DNA of 64,000 nucleotides from UBA967 sp044375555 (GTDB taxonomy: Bacteria; Verrucomicrobiota; Verrucomicrobiia; Chthoniobacterales; Terrimicrobiaceae): NCBI GenBank assembly GCA_044375555.1, contig JBILML010000012.1, positions 6,125 through 70,124 of the forward strand. Direction: 5' to 3'. Below, in pieces: positions 28,785 through 36,913 of the stretch (positions are counted from its first letter, which is position 1; each line of letters begins with the position of its first letter). The notes beneath the pieces were generated by a model. That model worked only from the letters and a program-made list of their open reading frames with translations, searched no databases and was not told the origin of the DNA. The translations under genes and the position numbers were made by a program.

Positions 28785-29351
28785 ATGAACGAAGTCCTCG
28801 ATCTCTTCCGCAAAACCGGCGCGCTCCTCCACGGGCACTTCGTCCTTCGCAGCGGTCTTCACAGTCGCGAGTTTTTCCAATGCGCCCTGCTGTTGCAGGA
28901 TGCCACCATCGCCGCCCAAGTCTGCGGCATGCTCGCCGAGAAGCTCAAACCCTTCGAAGCCACCACCGTCGTCTCCCCGGCCGTCGGCGGCATCATCGTC
29001 GGCCAAGAGGTCGCCCGCCATTTGGGCAAAAAACATATCTTTGTGGAAAAAGACGGCAACGGCGGACTCGTCCTGCGCCGAGGTTTTCAAATCACCCCCG
29101 GCGAGCGTTTCGTCGTCGCCGAGGATGTCGTCACCCGTGGCGGCCGCGTTCAGGAAACCATCCAGATCATCCGCGACCACGGCGGCATCGTCGCCGCCGC
29201 CGGCTCGATTGTGGACCGCAGTTCCGGCCAACTCCCTGACTTCGGCTGCCCGTTCGTTTCGCTCGTTCAAATGAACGTCGAAACTTTCGATCCTTCCAAT
29301 CTCCCCGAGGATTTGAGGGCGACCGCCGCCATCAAGCCAGGCAGCAAGTAA
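28785..29351 (+). CDS. pyrE: Orotate phosphoribosyltransferase
   Basis: 188-residue pyrimidine synthesis enzyme joining orotate to PRPP to form OMP. The PRPP-binding loop is VVAEDVVTRGGRVQETI, the N-terminal part reads KTGALLHGHFVLRSGLHS as in the family, and VVSPAVGGIIVGQEVAR is the second conserved stretch. Normal length. pyrG is elsewhere in the window; no other pyr genes are near. Confidence 0.96.
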   Translation: MNEVLDLFRKTGALLHGHFVLRSGLHSREFFQCALLLQDATIAAQVCGMLAEKLKPFEATTVVSPAVGGIIVGQEVARHLGKKHIFVEKDGNGGLVLRRGFQITPGERFVVAEDVVTRGGRVQETIQIIRDHGGIVAAAGSIVDRSSGQLPDFGCPFVSLVQMNVETFDPSNLPEDLRATAAIKPGSK

Positions 29352-29430
29352 GCCGCCGCAGCAGAGGTTGTTTTTACTGGCGCGGGCAAGCATCTGTGCC
29401 ATCGTCTTGGCTTCTTCAACCAAGCCTACT

Positions 29431-30444
29431 ATGCCTCAACTCTTCGTTTACGCCGTCTTCGGAATCGCCCTCATCGCCGGTCTCACCATCGTCGTGGTGA
29501 TGATCAACTTCTTCGGCACATGGCTCCGTGCCAAACTCGCCGGTGCCACCGTGTCATTCACTCAACTCATCGGAATGCGCCTCCGCCGAGTTCCCATCGG
29601 GTTGATTGTCGATAGCCGGATTACCGCCGTGAAGGCTGGCATCGATCTCGACACCGACCCACTTGAGGCCCACTACCTCGCGGGAGGAAATGTTTCCCAT
29701 GTCATCCTCGCCCTCATTGCTGCGGCCAAGGCTGGTCTCTCTCTGGATTTCGACCGCGCCTGCGCGATCGACCTCGCCATCAAGGGCACCTCGAAAACCG
29801 TCCTCGAGGCCGTCCGCACAAGCATCAACCCCAAAGTCATCGATTGCCCAAATCCCACCAGCGGCAAAGTCACTATCGACGCCGTGGCCCGTGACGGCAT
29901 CGGCGTGAAAGCCCGCGCCCGCGTCACTGTTCGCTCGAATCTCAACCGCTTCGTCGGAGGCGCCACCGAGGACACCATCATCGCCCGCGTCGGCGAAGGC
30001 ATCATTACCTCCATCGGCTCCTCGGCCTCCTACAAAGATGTTTTGGAAAATCCCGACCGCATTTCGAAAACCGTCCTCCAAAAAGGCCTCGATACCGGCA
30101 CCGCGTTTGAAATCCTCTCCGTGGACATCGCGGATATAGACATCGGCGACAACATCGGCGCGAAGCTCCAAGCCGAGCAGGCCGAGGCCGACAAGGTCGT
30201 CGCCCAAGCCAAGGCGGAAATGCGGCGCGCGGCTGCCGTCGCCACCGAGCAGGAAATGAAAGCCCGCACTCAGGAAATGCAGGCCAAAGTCGTCGAAGCC
30301 GAGGCCCAAGTCCCGCTCGCCATGGCCGAAGCCTTCCGATCTGGAAACCTCGGAATCATGGACTACATGCGAATGAAGAATCTCCAGTCCGACACCGCCA
30401 TGCGCGAATCCATCGCCAGCCCAGGATCTTCCAACCCCGCCTAA
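29431..30444 (+). CDS. floA: Flotillin-like protein FloA
   Basis: 337 residues. An N-terminal hydrophobic segment (FVYAVFGIALIAGLTIVVVM) anchors it in the membrane; the central SPFH-like domain and C-terminal Ala/Glu-rich coiled coil (AEQAEADKVVAQAKAEMRRA) follow. The YqfA/FloA family scaffolds lipid microdomains. Tail contains the conserved LGIMDYMRMKNLQSDTAMRE. The ATG at 29431 is the family start; the longer frame to 29368 overlaps nothing but has no support. A small membrane protein gene follows 6 bases later. Confidence 0.93.
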   Translation: MPQLFVYAVFGIALIAGLTIVVVMINFFGTWLRAKLAGATVSFTQLIGMRLRRVPIGLIVDSRITAVKAGIDLDTDPLEAHYLAGGNVSHVILALIAAAKAGLSLDFDRACAIDLAIKGTSKTVLEAVRTSINPKVIDCPNPTSGKVTIDAVARDGIGVKARARVTVRSNLNRFVGGATEDTIIARVGEGIITSIGSSASYKDVLENPDRISKTVLQKGLDTGTAFEILSVDIADIDIGDNIGAKLQAEQAEADKVVAQAKAEMRRAAAVATEQEMKARTQEMQAKVVEAEAQVPLAMAEAFRSGNLGIMDYMRMKNLQSDTAMRESIASPGSSNPA

Positions 30445-30450
30445 AGCGGC

Positions 30451-30924
30451 ATGGAACAACTCGTCCTGCTTCTCGTCATTGCGGCGATCAGCCTCGTCAA
30501 TTGGCTGATCGAACGCTCGGCGAAACTTCGCGAACAGCGCCGTCGCGAAAAAGAAGCCTCCAACCAAGGCCAAACGCCTCCGGTTTCCTCGCCCAATTTC
30601 CCCGAACCCTCGCCCTGCGAGGAGATCGAGGACCACATGCGCCGAATGCTGGAGTCTTTTGGCCTCCCCGTGGAAGACCCCAAGCCAATTCCTCAAAAAC
30701 CCGAGCCCGTTTTTGTTTTTGAGGAGCCCATCGCCCCTCCACTTCCTCCTCCTAGACCCCTAGCTCCGAGTCCCCGCCCCGTCTTGCGCCGAGGCCTTGA
30801 GAAATCCACACCGACTCACACCCGCCGACCATGGACATCACGTCTCGGCTCGCCTCAAGGCTTGCGCGAAGCCATCGTGCTGCGCGAAATCCTCGGACCA
30901 CCGAAATCGCTTTCCGAGTCATGA
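30451..30924 (+). CDS. Membrane-anchored proline-rich protein next to floA
   Basis: 157 residues. One N-terminal membrane helix (LVLLLVIAAISLVNWLIE), a basic region, then a disordered Pro-rich chain. Near the C-terminus is a short motif LREAIVLREILGPPKSL that looks like a docking peptide or a folded helix. It starts 6 bases after floA and overlaps msrB by 4 bases. No family name known to me; a FloA partner is inference from position. Confidence 0.65.
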   Translation: MEQLVLLLVIAAISLVNWLIERSAKLREQRRREKEASNQGQTPPVSSPNFPEPSPCEEIEDHMRRMLESFGLPVEDPKPIPQKPEPVFVFEEPIAPPLPPPRPLAPSPRPVLRRGLEKSTPTHTRRPWTSRLGSPQGLREAIVLREILGPPKSLSES

Positions 30925-31403
30925 AAGCCCTCCTCCTCACCCTCGCCACCCTCCTTCCACTCACTTCCATGCACGCCGACGAATCCAAGCCCAAACTCAC
31001 CGAACTCCAGCAACATGTGACCATGCAGTGCGGCACGGAACCTCCCTTCAGGAATGAATACTGGAACAACAAACGCGAGGGCATCTATGTCTGCATCATT
31101 TCGGGCCAACCCCTCTTCAGTTCCCTCGATAAATTCGACTCCGGCACGGGTTGGCCAAGCTTCACCAAGCCTCTCGCCAAAGAAGACATTAAAGAAGTCA
31201 CTGACAAATCCCACGGCATGGAACGCACCGAGGCCCGCTCCACCCAAGGCAACTCGCACCTCGGCCATGTCTTTCCCGATGGTCCAGCCCCGACCGGCCT
31301 CCGCTACTGCATCAACTCGGCATCCCTCCGCTTCATCCCTGTCGAGGATTTGGAAAAGCAAGGCTACGGACAATTTCTCCCGCTCTTCAAAAAATCCGAG
31401 TAG
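30921..31403 (+). CDS. msrB: Exported peptide-methionine (R)-S-oxide reductase
   Basis: 160 residues with a signal peptide (MKALLLTLATLLPLTSMHA), so it repairs oxidised methionines outside the cytoplasm. MsrB motifs: CGTEPPFRNEYW, FDSGTGWPSF, NSHLGHVFPDGP and the catalytic Cys in RYCINSASLRF. The two CxxC zinc sites are absent (IYVCIISG keeps only one Cys; EARSTQGN has none), as in the known zinc-less class. Starts at the ATG overlapping the previous stop by 4 bases; the frame from 30831 is longer only by chance. Confidence 0.93.
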   Translation: MKALLLTLATLLPLTSMHADESKPKLTELQQHVTMQCGTEPPFRNEYWNNKREGIYVCIISGQPLFSSLDKFDSGTGWPSFTKPLAKEDIKEVTDKSHGMERTEARSTQGNSHLGHVFPDGPAPTGLRYCINSASLRFIPVEDLEKQGYGQFLPLFKKSE

Positions 31404-31415
31404 TTTCCTGCCAGG

Positions 31416-32057
31416 ATGGACTCGACGATTGGCCACGCGGACAGCCCCCCGGAAATCTGGCTAACCTGCACAAATTGCCGAGCCGAGTGCCTCGACCGCG
31501 ATCTCGCCCCCGGCCAGTTCCTGCGCTGCGCTCGTTGCGGGAATGAATTGAAAAACTCCTCCGGCGGCAAACCCTCGATCTTCTCGGCCTGGGCATTTTC
31601 CACCACCGCCTTGATTCTCATGGTTCTTGCCAATACCTCGCCGATTCTAAAATTCGAGGTCATCGGGAATTTCCAAGAAAACCGCATCATGACCGGAGTG
31701 GAGAGCCTGTGGGACCAAGGTTTTCAGCCGCTCGCCGCGCTGGTATTTTTTTCCGCTATCGCCGCCCCGACCCTCTACCTCCTGAGCGTTTGTTATGTCT
31801 CCGCCACCTGCTCGCTGGGACTTCGTTGGCGCGGCCGATACTTTTGCTTCTCCGTGGCTCGAATTCTGGAGTCATGGAATCTCATGCCGGTCTTTGCCAT
31901 CGCCTGTGTGGTTTCCGTCGTGAAACTCCGCACTCTGGGCAATGTCACTTGGGAGCCAGGCGCCATCTGGATCGCCCTCCTCTCGATCTTCACGCTTCTG
32001 ACGATCCAATGTTTCGACCGACGGTTTGTTTTGGTGCAACTGGAGGAAAATCCGTGA
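31416..32057 (+). CDS. pqiA: PqiA-like protein, first half with zinc ribbon
   Basis: 213 residues. An N-terminal zinc ribbon (CTNCRAEC and CARCGNEL) precedes about four membrane helices (AFSTTALILMVLANTSPILK; ALVFFSAIAAPTLYLLSVCY; MPVFAIACVVSVVKL; IALLSIFTLLTIQCF). PqiA is the inner-membrane partner of an MCE-type lipid transporter. E. coli PqiA fuses two such units; here the second is the next gene, overlapping by 4 bases (GTGA). Confidence 0.88.
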   Translation: MDSTIGHADSPPEIWLTCTNCRAECLDRDLAPGQFLRCARCGNELKNSSGGKPSIFSAWAFSTTALILMVLANTSPILKFEVIGNFQENRIMTGVESLWDQGFQPLAALVFFSAIAAPTLYLLSVCYVSATCSLGLRWRGRYFCFSVARILESWNLMPVFAIACVVSVVKLRTLGNVTWEPGAIWIALLSIFTLLTIQCFDRRFVLVQLEENP

Positions 32058-32554
32058 GCGACCGGTTTCGCTTCGACCTTTCCCGGGCCCTCGTCATTGC
32101 GGGTTTCATTTTCTACATCCCCGCAAATTTCCTGCCGGTCATGACCATCACCATCACGGGCGAGGTGGAACCACTCACTGTCATGGGCGGCGTTTGGGAG
32201 CTTTATGAAACCGGTCTCGCTCCAGTCGCTCTCATCGTTTTCCTGGCCAGCGTAGTAGTTCCCCTCCTGAAGCTCTCGATCATGGCATGGATCCTCGTCC
32301 TCCACGGCACCGACATCCACCGCCAGCGCCGGATGGAACTCCATGGATTCCTCCTGAAAATCGGCACCTGGGCCATGATCGATATTTTCCTCCTCTCGGT
32401 CCTCACCGCCGTCGGTCAACTCGGCATCCTCGCCAGTGTGACGCCCGAACGCGGCGCCTTGTTTTATGCCGCCATGCTGATTTCGAATGTCCTCGCGACG
32501 GATATTTACAAGCCTTGGTTGATCTGGCAGGAATCCGAACCCCAAACTTCATGA
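32054..32554 (+). CDS. pqiA: PqiA-like protein, second half without zinc ribbon
   Basis: 166 residues from a GTG at 32054. It contains four membrane helices (ALVIAGFIFYIPANFLPVMT, LAPVALIVFLASVVVPLLKL, MIDIFLLSVLTAVGQLGILA, FYAAMLISNVLATDIY). The sequence matches the C-terminal unit of PqiA (GVWELYETGLAPVALIVFLA) but lacks the Cys-rich zinc ribbon. It overlaps both neighbours by 4 bases, so the two PqiA halves and PqiB are made together. Confidence 0.85.
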   Translation: MSDRFRFDLSRALVIAGFIFYIPANFLPVMTITITGEVEPLTVMGGVWELYETGLAPVALIVFLASVVVPLLKLSIMAWILVLHGTDIHRQRRMELHGFLLKIGTWAMIDIFLLSVLTAVGQLGILASVTPERGALFYAAMLISNVLATDIYKPWLIWQESEPQTS

Positions 32555-34842
32555 GCAACCTTTCAAAAACCGACCACGGCCAGGTCGTCACAGTCCACCG
32601 CCGAGGCATTGCTTGGGTTTGGATTTTCCCCGCCCTCGCCGCTCTGGCGACCACTTGGTTGTTTTTTGCCCAGTGGGCCTCGCAAGGCCCCGAAATCGAA
32701 ATCGTTTTTGACGAGGCCCCGGGAATCGAACCAGGAAAAACCAGCCTCTTTTATCGCGGCGTCAATTCGGGAACCGTCCAAGCCGTCCGAATTCAAGACG
32801 ACCTCCAAACAGTGGCCGTCAAAGTTCGTCTCGAAGGCTTCGCCTCAAATCTCGCCACCGAGGAAACCAAATACTGGATCGACCGCCCCGTTATTTCCCT
32901 TACCGAGCTCACCGGCCTCGAATCCATCGTCCGTGGAAACTCCCTCCAAGCCGGAACTCCCGGTGGAAAAAAACAATATCAATTCATCGGACGCCCGAAG
33001 CCCCCAATCATCGCTCCTGACTCGCAGACATTCAGCTTTTGGCTCGATGGGGCCCAGATTTCCTTCCTCTCGCGCGGCACTCCTGTTTACCACCGCGGCG
33101 TCAAAGTCGGCGTCGTCTCCCAAAAAATCCTCTCACCCGACGGCCGCGCTTCGCTCCAAGTTTCTGTCGAAGCCGCCTACCGTGATTCCATCAGCGCCAA
33201 TTCGCGCTTTTGGTCTGTGCCTTGGACCTCTGTGACCCTCGGCGCGGGAGGTTTATCGATCGATGTCCCCGGCGTCGAATCCCTCCTCCATGGGGGGGTG
33301 GCCTACGACAACTTCGGAGCCACCGGAAATCCTGCGGAGCCCAATTCCCGCTTTGAGTTTTTCCCAAATGAAAGCGCCGCCCGCGCTTCCGGCGAACCGT
33401 TGACCATCAATTTCCGCGATGCCCGGGGACTTCGCCCCGGCCACACAGCCGTTTGCTACCTCGGCCACCCCATCGGCATCCTTGAATCCGTCACCGCGGA
33501 CCCCGCGAACCAAAACATCCGCGCCACCGTCCGACTCCAGCCGGAATTCCAAAACCTCGCGAAAACCTCCACCGCCTTCACTCTCGTCCGTCCTCAGATT
33601 TCCCTCGAAGGCGTCAGCGGACTGGACACACTCGTCACTGGCGAATTCCTCGCCCTTGAGCCAGGAATCGGCGGCGAACCAGCCACGGTTTTCACCGGAC
33701 GATCCGTCGGCGATCAAGAGTGGCGCCGCATTCAAGCCGAACAAAACGGCCTCAAAATCCGACTCACCGCCGCTAACCTCCCCAACATCGACAAGGGAGC
33801 CCCGGTTTACCACCGAGGCATCACCGTGGGCACGGTTCTCGACAAAACCCTTGATGCCAAAAACCAGCCCTCCCTCGATATTGCCATTCGCCCCGAATTT
33901 CGCTCGAGCCTTTCGGCCAATTCCCGCTTCTGGCGTGTCCCCGCGACCTCCATCAAAGCCGGAGCGGGCGTGCTCCAAGTGGACATCGCCGGCGTCGAAT
34001 CCCTCCTGCGCGGCGGGATTGCCTTCGACACCTTTGCTACCAAAGGCCAGGAGGCCCAAGGCGGCGAGTCGTTCCGTCTTTTTGATGACGAGCAAGCTGC
34101 CCGCGCCCTGTCCTCCCCGATCCGCATCCGGTTCGATAGCGGTCGCGGTCTGGTCGCCGGTCGCAGCCAAGTCCGCTACCTCGGTGTCCCAATCGGCCTC
34201 GTGGAAAGTGTGGAGCCAAAAAGCGGATACATTTTTGTGAATGTCCGGCTCGATGAAGGCTACGACTTCCTACGCCGCGAGGGCTCCATTTTCTCCATCG
34301 TTCGCCCGAACATTTCCCTCCAAGGCATCACTGGCCTGGAGACTCTGGTCAGCGGCGTTTACATCGAGGTCGTCCCCGGTTCGTCATCCAAAACCTCGGA
34401 TTCCTTCGTGGGGGTTTCCAGCTTCGAATACGACAATGTCATGCCGACCGGCTTGAATATTTTCCTGACCACGCCCAACAGCCCGATCGGAGAGGGAACG
34501 CAGGTCTTTTACAAAGGCGTCCCCGTCGGCCAGGTCACGGAGAAAAATCTTTCCAGCGATGGACGCGAGGTCGTCTTCCGCGTCGTGATCGATCGCAAAT
34601 ACGACCAACTCGTCCGGGCCAATTCCCGATTCTGGGACTCGAGCGGGCTCAAAGCCTCCGTGGGCATTTTGAAATTCCGAATCCAAACCGAGTCGAACCT
34701 CGCCCCGGCCGGCCAAGTTTCCTTCGCCACCCCCGATGGCCCCGCCATGGGCGCCCCGGCCAAAACCGGCGAGAAATTCATTCTCAACGCCACGCCAAAA
34801 CCGGAGTGGTTGAATTGGAATCCTTCGATTCCCGAGGACTAA
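32551..34842 (+). CDS. pqiB: PqiB-like MCE protein with six MCE/MlaD domains
   Basis: 763-residue periplasmic protein anchored by one N-terminal helix (IAWVWIFPALAALATTWLFF). I count six MCE units from the repeated pattern of a conserved glycine strand, e.g. GIEPGKTSLFYRGVNSGTV, SRGTPVYHRGVKVGVV, LRPGHTAVCYLGHPIG, IDKGAPVYHRGITVG, LVAGRSQVRYLGVPIG and IGEGTQVFYKGVPVG. Stacked MCE rings form a lipid tunnel across the periplasm; E. coli PqiB has three units and LetB seven. Start ATG at 32551 overlaps the second PqiA gene. No PqiC lipoprotein follows. Confidence 0.9.
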   Translation: MSNLSKTDHGQVVTVHRRGIAWVWIFPALAALATTWLFFAQWASQGPEIEIVFDEAPGIEPGKTSLFYRGVNSGTVQAVRIQDDLQTVAVKVRLEGFASNLATEETKYWIDRPVISLTELTGLESIVRGNSLQAGTPGGKKQYQFIGRPKPPIIAPDSQTFSFWLDGAQISFLSRGTPVYHRGVKVGVVSQKILSPDGRASLQVSVEAAYRDSISANSRFWSVPWTSVTLGAGGLSIDVPGVESLLHGGVAYDNFGATGNPAEPNSRFEFFPNESAARASGEPLTINFRDARGLRPGHTAVCYLGHPIGILESVTADPANQNIRATVRLQPEFQNLAKTSTAFTLVRPQISLEGVSGLDTLVTGEFLALEPGIGGEPATVFTGRSVGDQEWRRIQAEQNGLKIRLTAANLPNIDKGAPVYHRGITVGTVLDKTLDAKNQPSLDIAIRPEFRSSLSANSRFWRVPATSIKAGAGVLQVDIAGVESLLRGGIAFDTFATKGQEAQGGESFRLFDDEQAARALSSPIRIRFDSGRGLVAGRSQVRYLGVPIGLVESVEPKSGYIFVNVRLDEGYDFLRREGSIFSIVRPNISLQGITGLETLVSGVYIEVVPGSSSKTSDSFVGVSSFEYDNVMPTGLNIFLTTPNSPIGEGTQVFYKGVPVGQVTEKNLSSDGREVVFRVVIDRKYDQLVRANSRFWDSSGLKASVGILKFRIQTESNLAPAGQVSFATPDGPAMGAPAKTGEKFILNATPKPEWLNWNPSIPED

Positions 34843-34974
34843 TCCGCCCAACCTCTCGCCGACTCGGGTTTTTATTCTAAACCCGCGCATCCATCGGCCG
34901 ATTCATTAGTCAGTGGCTTCTATCCAGCAGCCACTCGACCGCGGAACGGAATCCGCAACCCAACCGACACGGAT

Positions 34975-35658
34975 ATGTCATTCACCATACACAGCCAGCC
35001 TGCCGCCGCTTGTCCAACACTCGGCGTCCAGGAGAGAAACGCGCAAGATCGACGCCACCCGCATCGTTCGGCGAATCACGGGCCACTGCCCGGCGATTCC
35101 GTCAGCGACCAAGGTGTCACCGGACAAGCGCAGGTTTCTTCGGCTATACGGCGCGCTCAGGACTCGATTGCAGTCCTGAGCGACGCGCTGATTTTCCTGC
35201 AGACCCAAGACCAAGCTCTTGCTCGTCTGCAGGACCTTTTTCCATCTCAGGCCGCGATCGACCCCCAGGTTCTCGCGTCGTTCGCGGCCGAAAGTTTCAA
35301 CCACATCAGCCTCTTCGCCCCCACCAAAGACTCGGACACCATCCGCTTCGAGGATTTGGAAACACAAGATGCCGCCGAGGTGGAACGCCCCGCCTTGCTC
35401 GCCAGCGAAACCCTCGCCGAGCGCCTTGCTGAAGCCCGTGAAAAAAACCACCGCGAGCAATTGCACATCGAGAGCATGATGGAATACGACCGCCAGCATG
35501 CGATCTCCGAGGAATTCCACCTCGGTCACCTCACCACTCAAGTCGAGGCCTCCCGCGCCACCGACATTTCCCTCCAAGCCCTCCTCCTCCAAGGCCGCAC
35601 CGCTCTCGAAATCCAAGCGAACGCGAACCAAGCCTCCGTCCTCCGCTTGTTTCACTAA
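34975..35658 (+). CDS. Short flagellin-like protein (orphan)
   Basis: 227 residues. The start MSFTIHSQPAAA resembles the flagellin start (type MSxxINTNxAA). A helix like SAIRRAQDSIAVLSDALIFL followed by TQDQALARLQDLF has the heptad spacing of the flagellin D1 N-terminal helix. The end (DISLQALLLQGRTALEIQAN, then ANQASVLRLF) closely follows the flagellin C-terminus (type AxxxLxQAGxAMLAQANQxxQxVLxLL). The middle is short and acidic. No other flagellar or pilus gene is in the window. It lies 132 bases after pqiB and codon use looks like that of its neighbours. Homology is inferred from pattern, not searched. Confidence 0.6.
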   Translation: MSFTIHSQPAAACPTLGVQERNAQDRRHPHRSANHGPLPGDSVSDQGVTGQAQVSSAIRRAQDSIAVLSDALIFLQTQDQALARLQDLFPSQAAIDPQVLASFAAESFNHISLFAPTKDSDTIRFEDLETQDAAEVERPALLASETLAERLAEAREKNHREQLHIESMMEYDRQHAISEEFHLGHLTTQVEASRATDISLQALLLQGRTALEIQANANQASVLRLFH

Positions 35659-35671
35659 GACAGCGGCCGGA

Positions 35672-35968
35672 TTACTTTTTGCCCATCAAGACGAGTTGCT
35701 GATCCCAAATCGCCCGCAACTTCTGCATTCGCTCGGCACGGGTCAGGTTGGGGTCATTCCGGATTCGCAACTCCTCGGCTTCCAGTTGAACCATTGTTCT
35801 CCGAGGACTGTGGTGAACCGCCACCACCGGGGGGCGCGGCGAGCTGACGACCGAGCGGTAACCGCCTAAAAAAGCCTCCACGATGGCCCCATCATCAAGC
35901 AAAGCCGCCTGTCGCGAGACACACCCAAAACAGCTCATCGCCAAGACAATCAAGAGGGGAAGTTTCAT
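35672..35968 (-). CDS. Small putative lipoprotein
   Basis: 98 residues with an N-terminal hydrophobic segment (LPLLIVLAMSCFGC) that holds two candidate lipobox cysteines (AMSC or CFGC). The mature part is basic with VVAVHHSPRRTMVQLEAEEL and helical residues to the end. No family recognised. Tail to tail with the flagellin-like gene, 13 bases apart. The start at 35968 (MKLPLLIV) suits a signal peptide; the frame to 35992 adds eight residues. Confidence 0.6.
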   Translation of the reverse strand: MKLPLLIVLAMSCFGCVSRQAALLDDGAIVEAFLGGYRSVVSSPRPPVVAVHHSPRRTMVQLEAEELRIRNDPNLTRAERMQKLRAIWDQQLVLMGKK

Positions 35969-36022
35969 GCGCAGAGAGAGACATGATTCCATGCCGGATC
36001 TTGTGCAAGACGAAAAATCCCC

Positions 36023-36913
36023 TCACCTCTGCCCGTCAAAATGATCCCAACCTTGAGGCCAGTTCGCGGGGGAGGTTTTGGGGGAAATCAGGGTGCCGAT
36101 TTGGGAGAGGCGAGTTTTTGGGAAAGCCTTTGGCCAAGCCTCGAGAAGTTTGGCGATCTTTCGCGGCGAGAGGGTGAAAAGCAATTCGTAGTCCTCCCCA
36201 TCGCTGAGGGCTTGGTGAATCGAAGCCCCACGGCGTTTGGGGATGCGGTGGAAGTCCACTTCGAAACCACAACCGCTCGCTTGAGCCAGGCGCGGGAGGT
36301 CGGTTCCCAGACCATCGCTGAGGTCCATCATCGCGCTAGGGCGGGCGTTTTTTGCAAGCCATCGCCCCTCGGCGAGGCGTGGGATAAAATCCAAATGGTG
36401 ACTCGCCTGCGTGCCTCCGAGGACACCTGTAACAAAAATCGCATCCCCGGGCTTTCCACCCGAGCGGAGCAGAAGGTTTTTTTTCTCAATCGACCCGGTG
36501 AGGGCCACTGAGACGGCGATTCCGTGCTTCTGTCGCGACATCTCCCCGCCGGCGATGGTGACGCCAAACTTCCGAGCAGCACGACCCAAGCCTCGATAGA
36601 ATTTCAGCCAATAATCCGCGCCGACATCCGGCGGTGAAAAAAAGGTGATCAGCGCTTCGCCCGGAGTTCCTCCCATCGCGGCGATGTCGCTGAGGGGACG
36701 GCAGAGAGCCTTCCAAGCAACCCTCGCGGGATCATGGGATCGAAGAAAATGAACATCCTCCGCGATGCAGTCGGTCTTGAGCAGGAGGAGTTGGTTTTTT
36801 CCTGGAGGGTGAAGCGCGGCGCAGTCGTCACCGGGACCAAGAGGTTGCTTGGAGGAAATGGGAACGAGTTTCAGAAGCTCACGCAGCAAACGATCCTCGG
36901 CGCAGGCTTTCAT
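36023..36913 (-). CDS. thiL: Thiamine-monophosphate kinase
   Basis: 296-residue enzyme phosphorylating thiamine phosphate to the active cofactor thiamine diphosphate. Motifs: LGPGDDCAAL, LKTDCIAEDVHF, RPLSDIAAMGGTP, MDLSDGLGTDLPRL and SDGEDYELLFTL. Normal length. The ATG at 36913 matches the family start and overlaps the CPBP protease gene by 4 bases; the frame to 36991 is longer by chance. Confidence 0.95.
   Translation of the reverse strand: MKACAEDRLLRELLKLVPISSKQPLGPGDDCAALHPPGKNQLLLLKTDCIAEDVHFLRSHDPARVAWKALCRPLSDIAAMGGTPGEALITFFSPPDVGADYWLKFYRGLGRAARKFGVTIAGGEMSRQKHGIAVSVALTGSIEKKNLLLRSGGKPGDAIFVTGVLGGTQASHHLDFIPRLAEGRWLAKNARPSAMMDLSDGLGTDLPRLAQASGCGFEVDFHRIPKRRGASIHQALSDGEDYELLFTLSPRKIAKLLEAWPKAFPKTRLSQIGTLISPKTSPANWPQGWDHFDGQR

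Noticed and set aside
34865..34885. Hairpin CGGGTTT/AAACCCG after pqiB as a terminator
   Set aside because: A 7-bp stem with no T-run after it; it may fold but does not look like a terminator.
34978..35655. Minus-strand frame of 225 codons opposite the flagellin-like gene
   Set aside because: The plus strand has the flagellin-like ends and codon use with C or G in third positions like the neighbours; the minus product looks like a Gly/Val-rich shadow.
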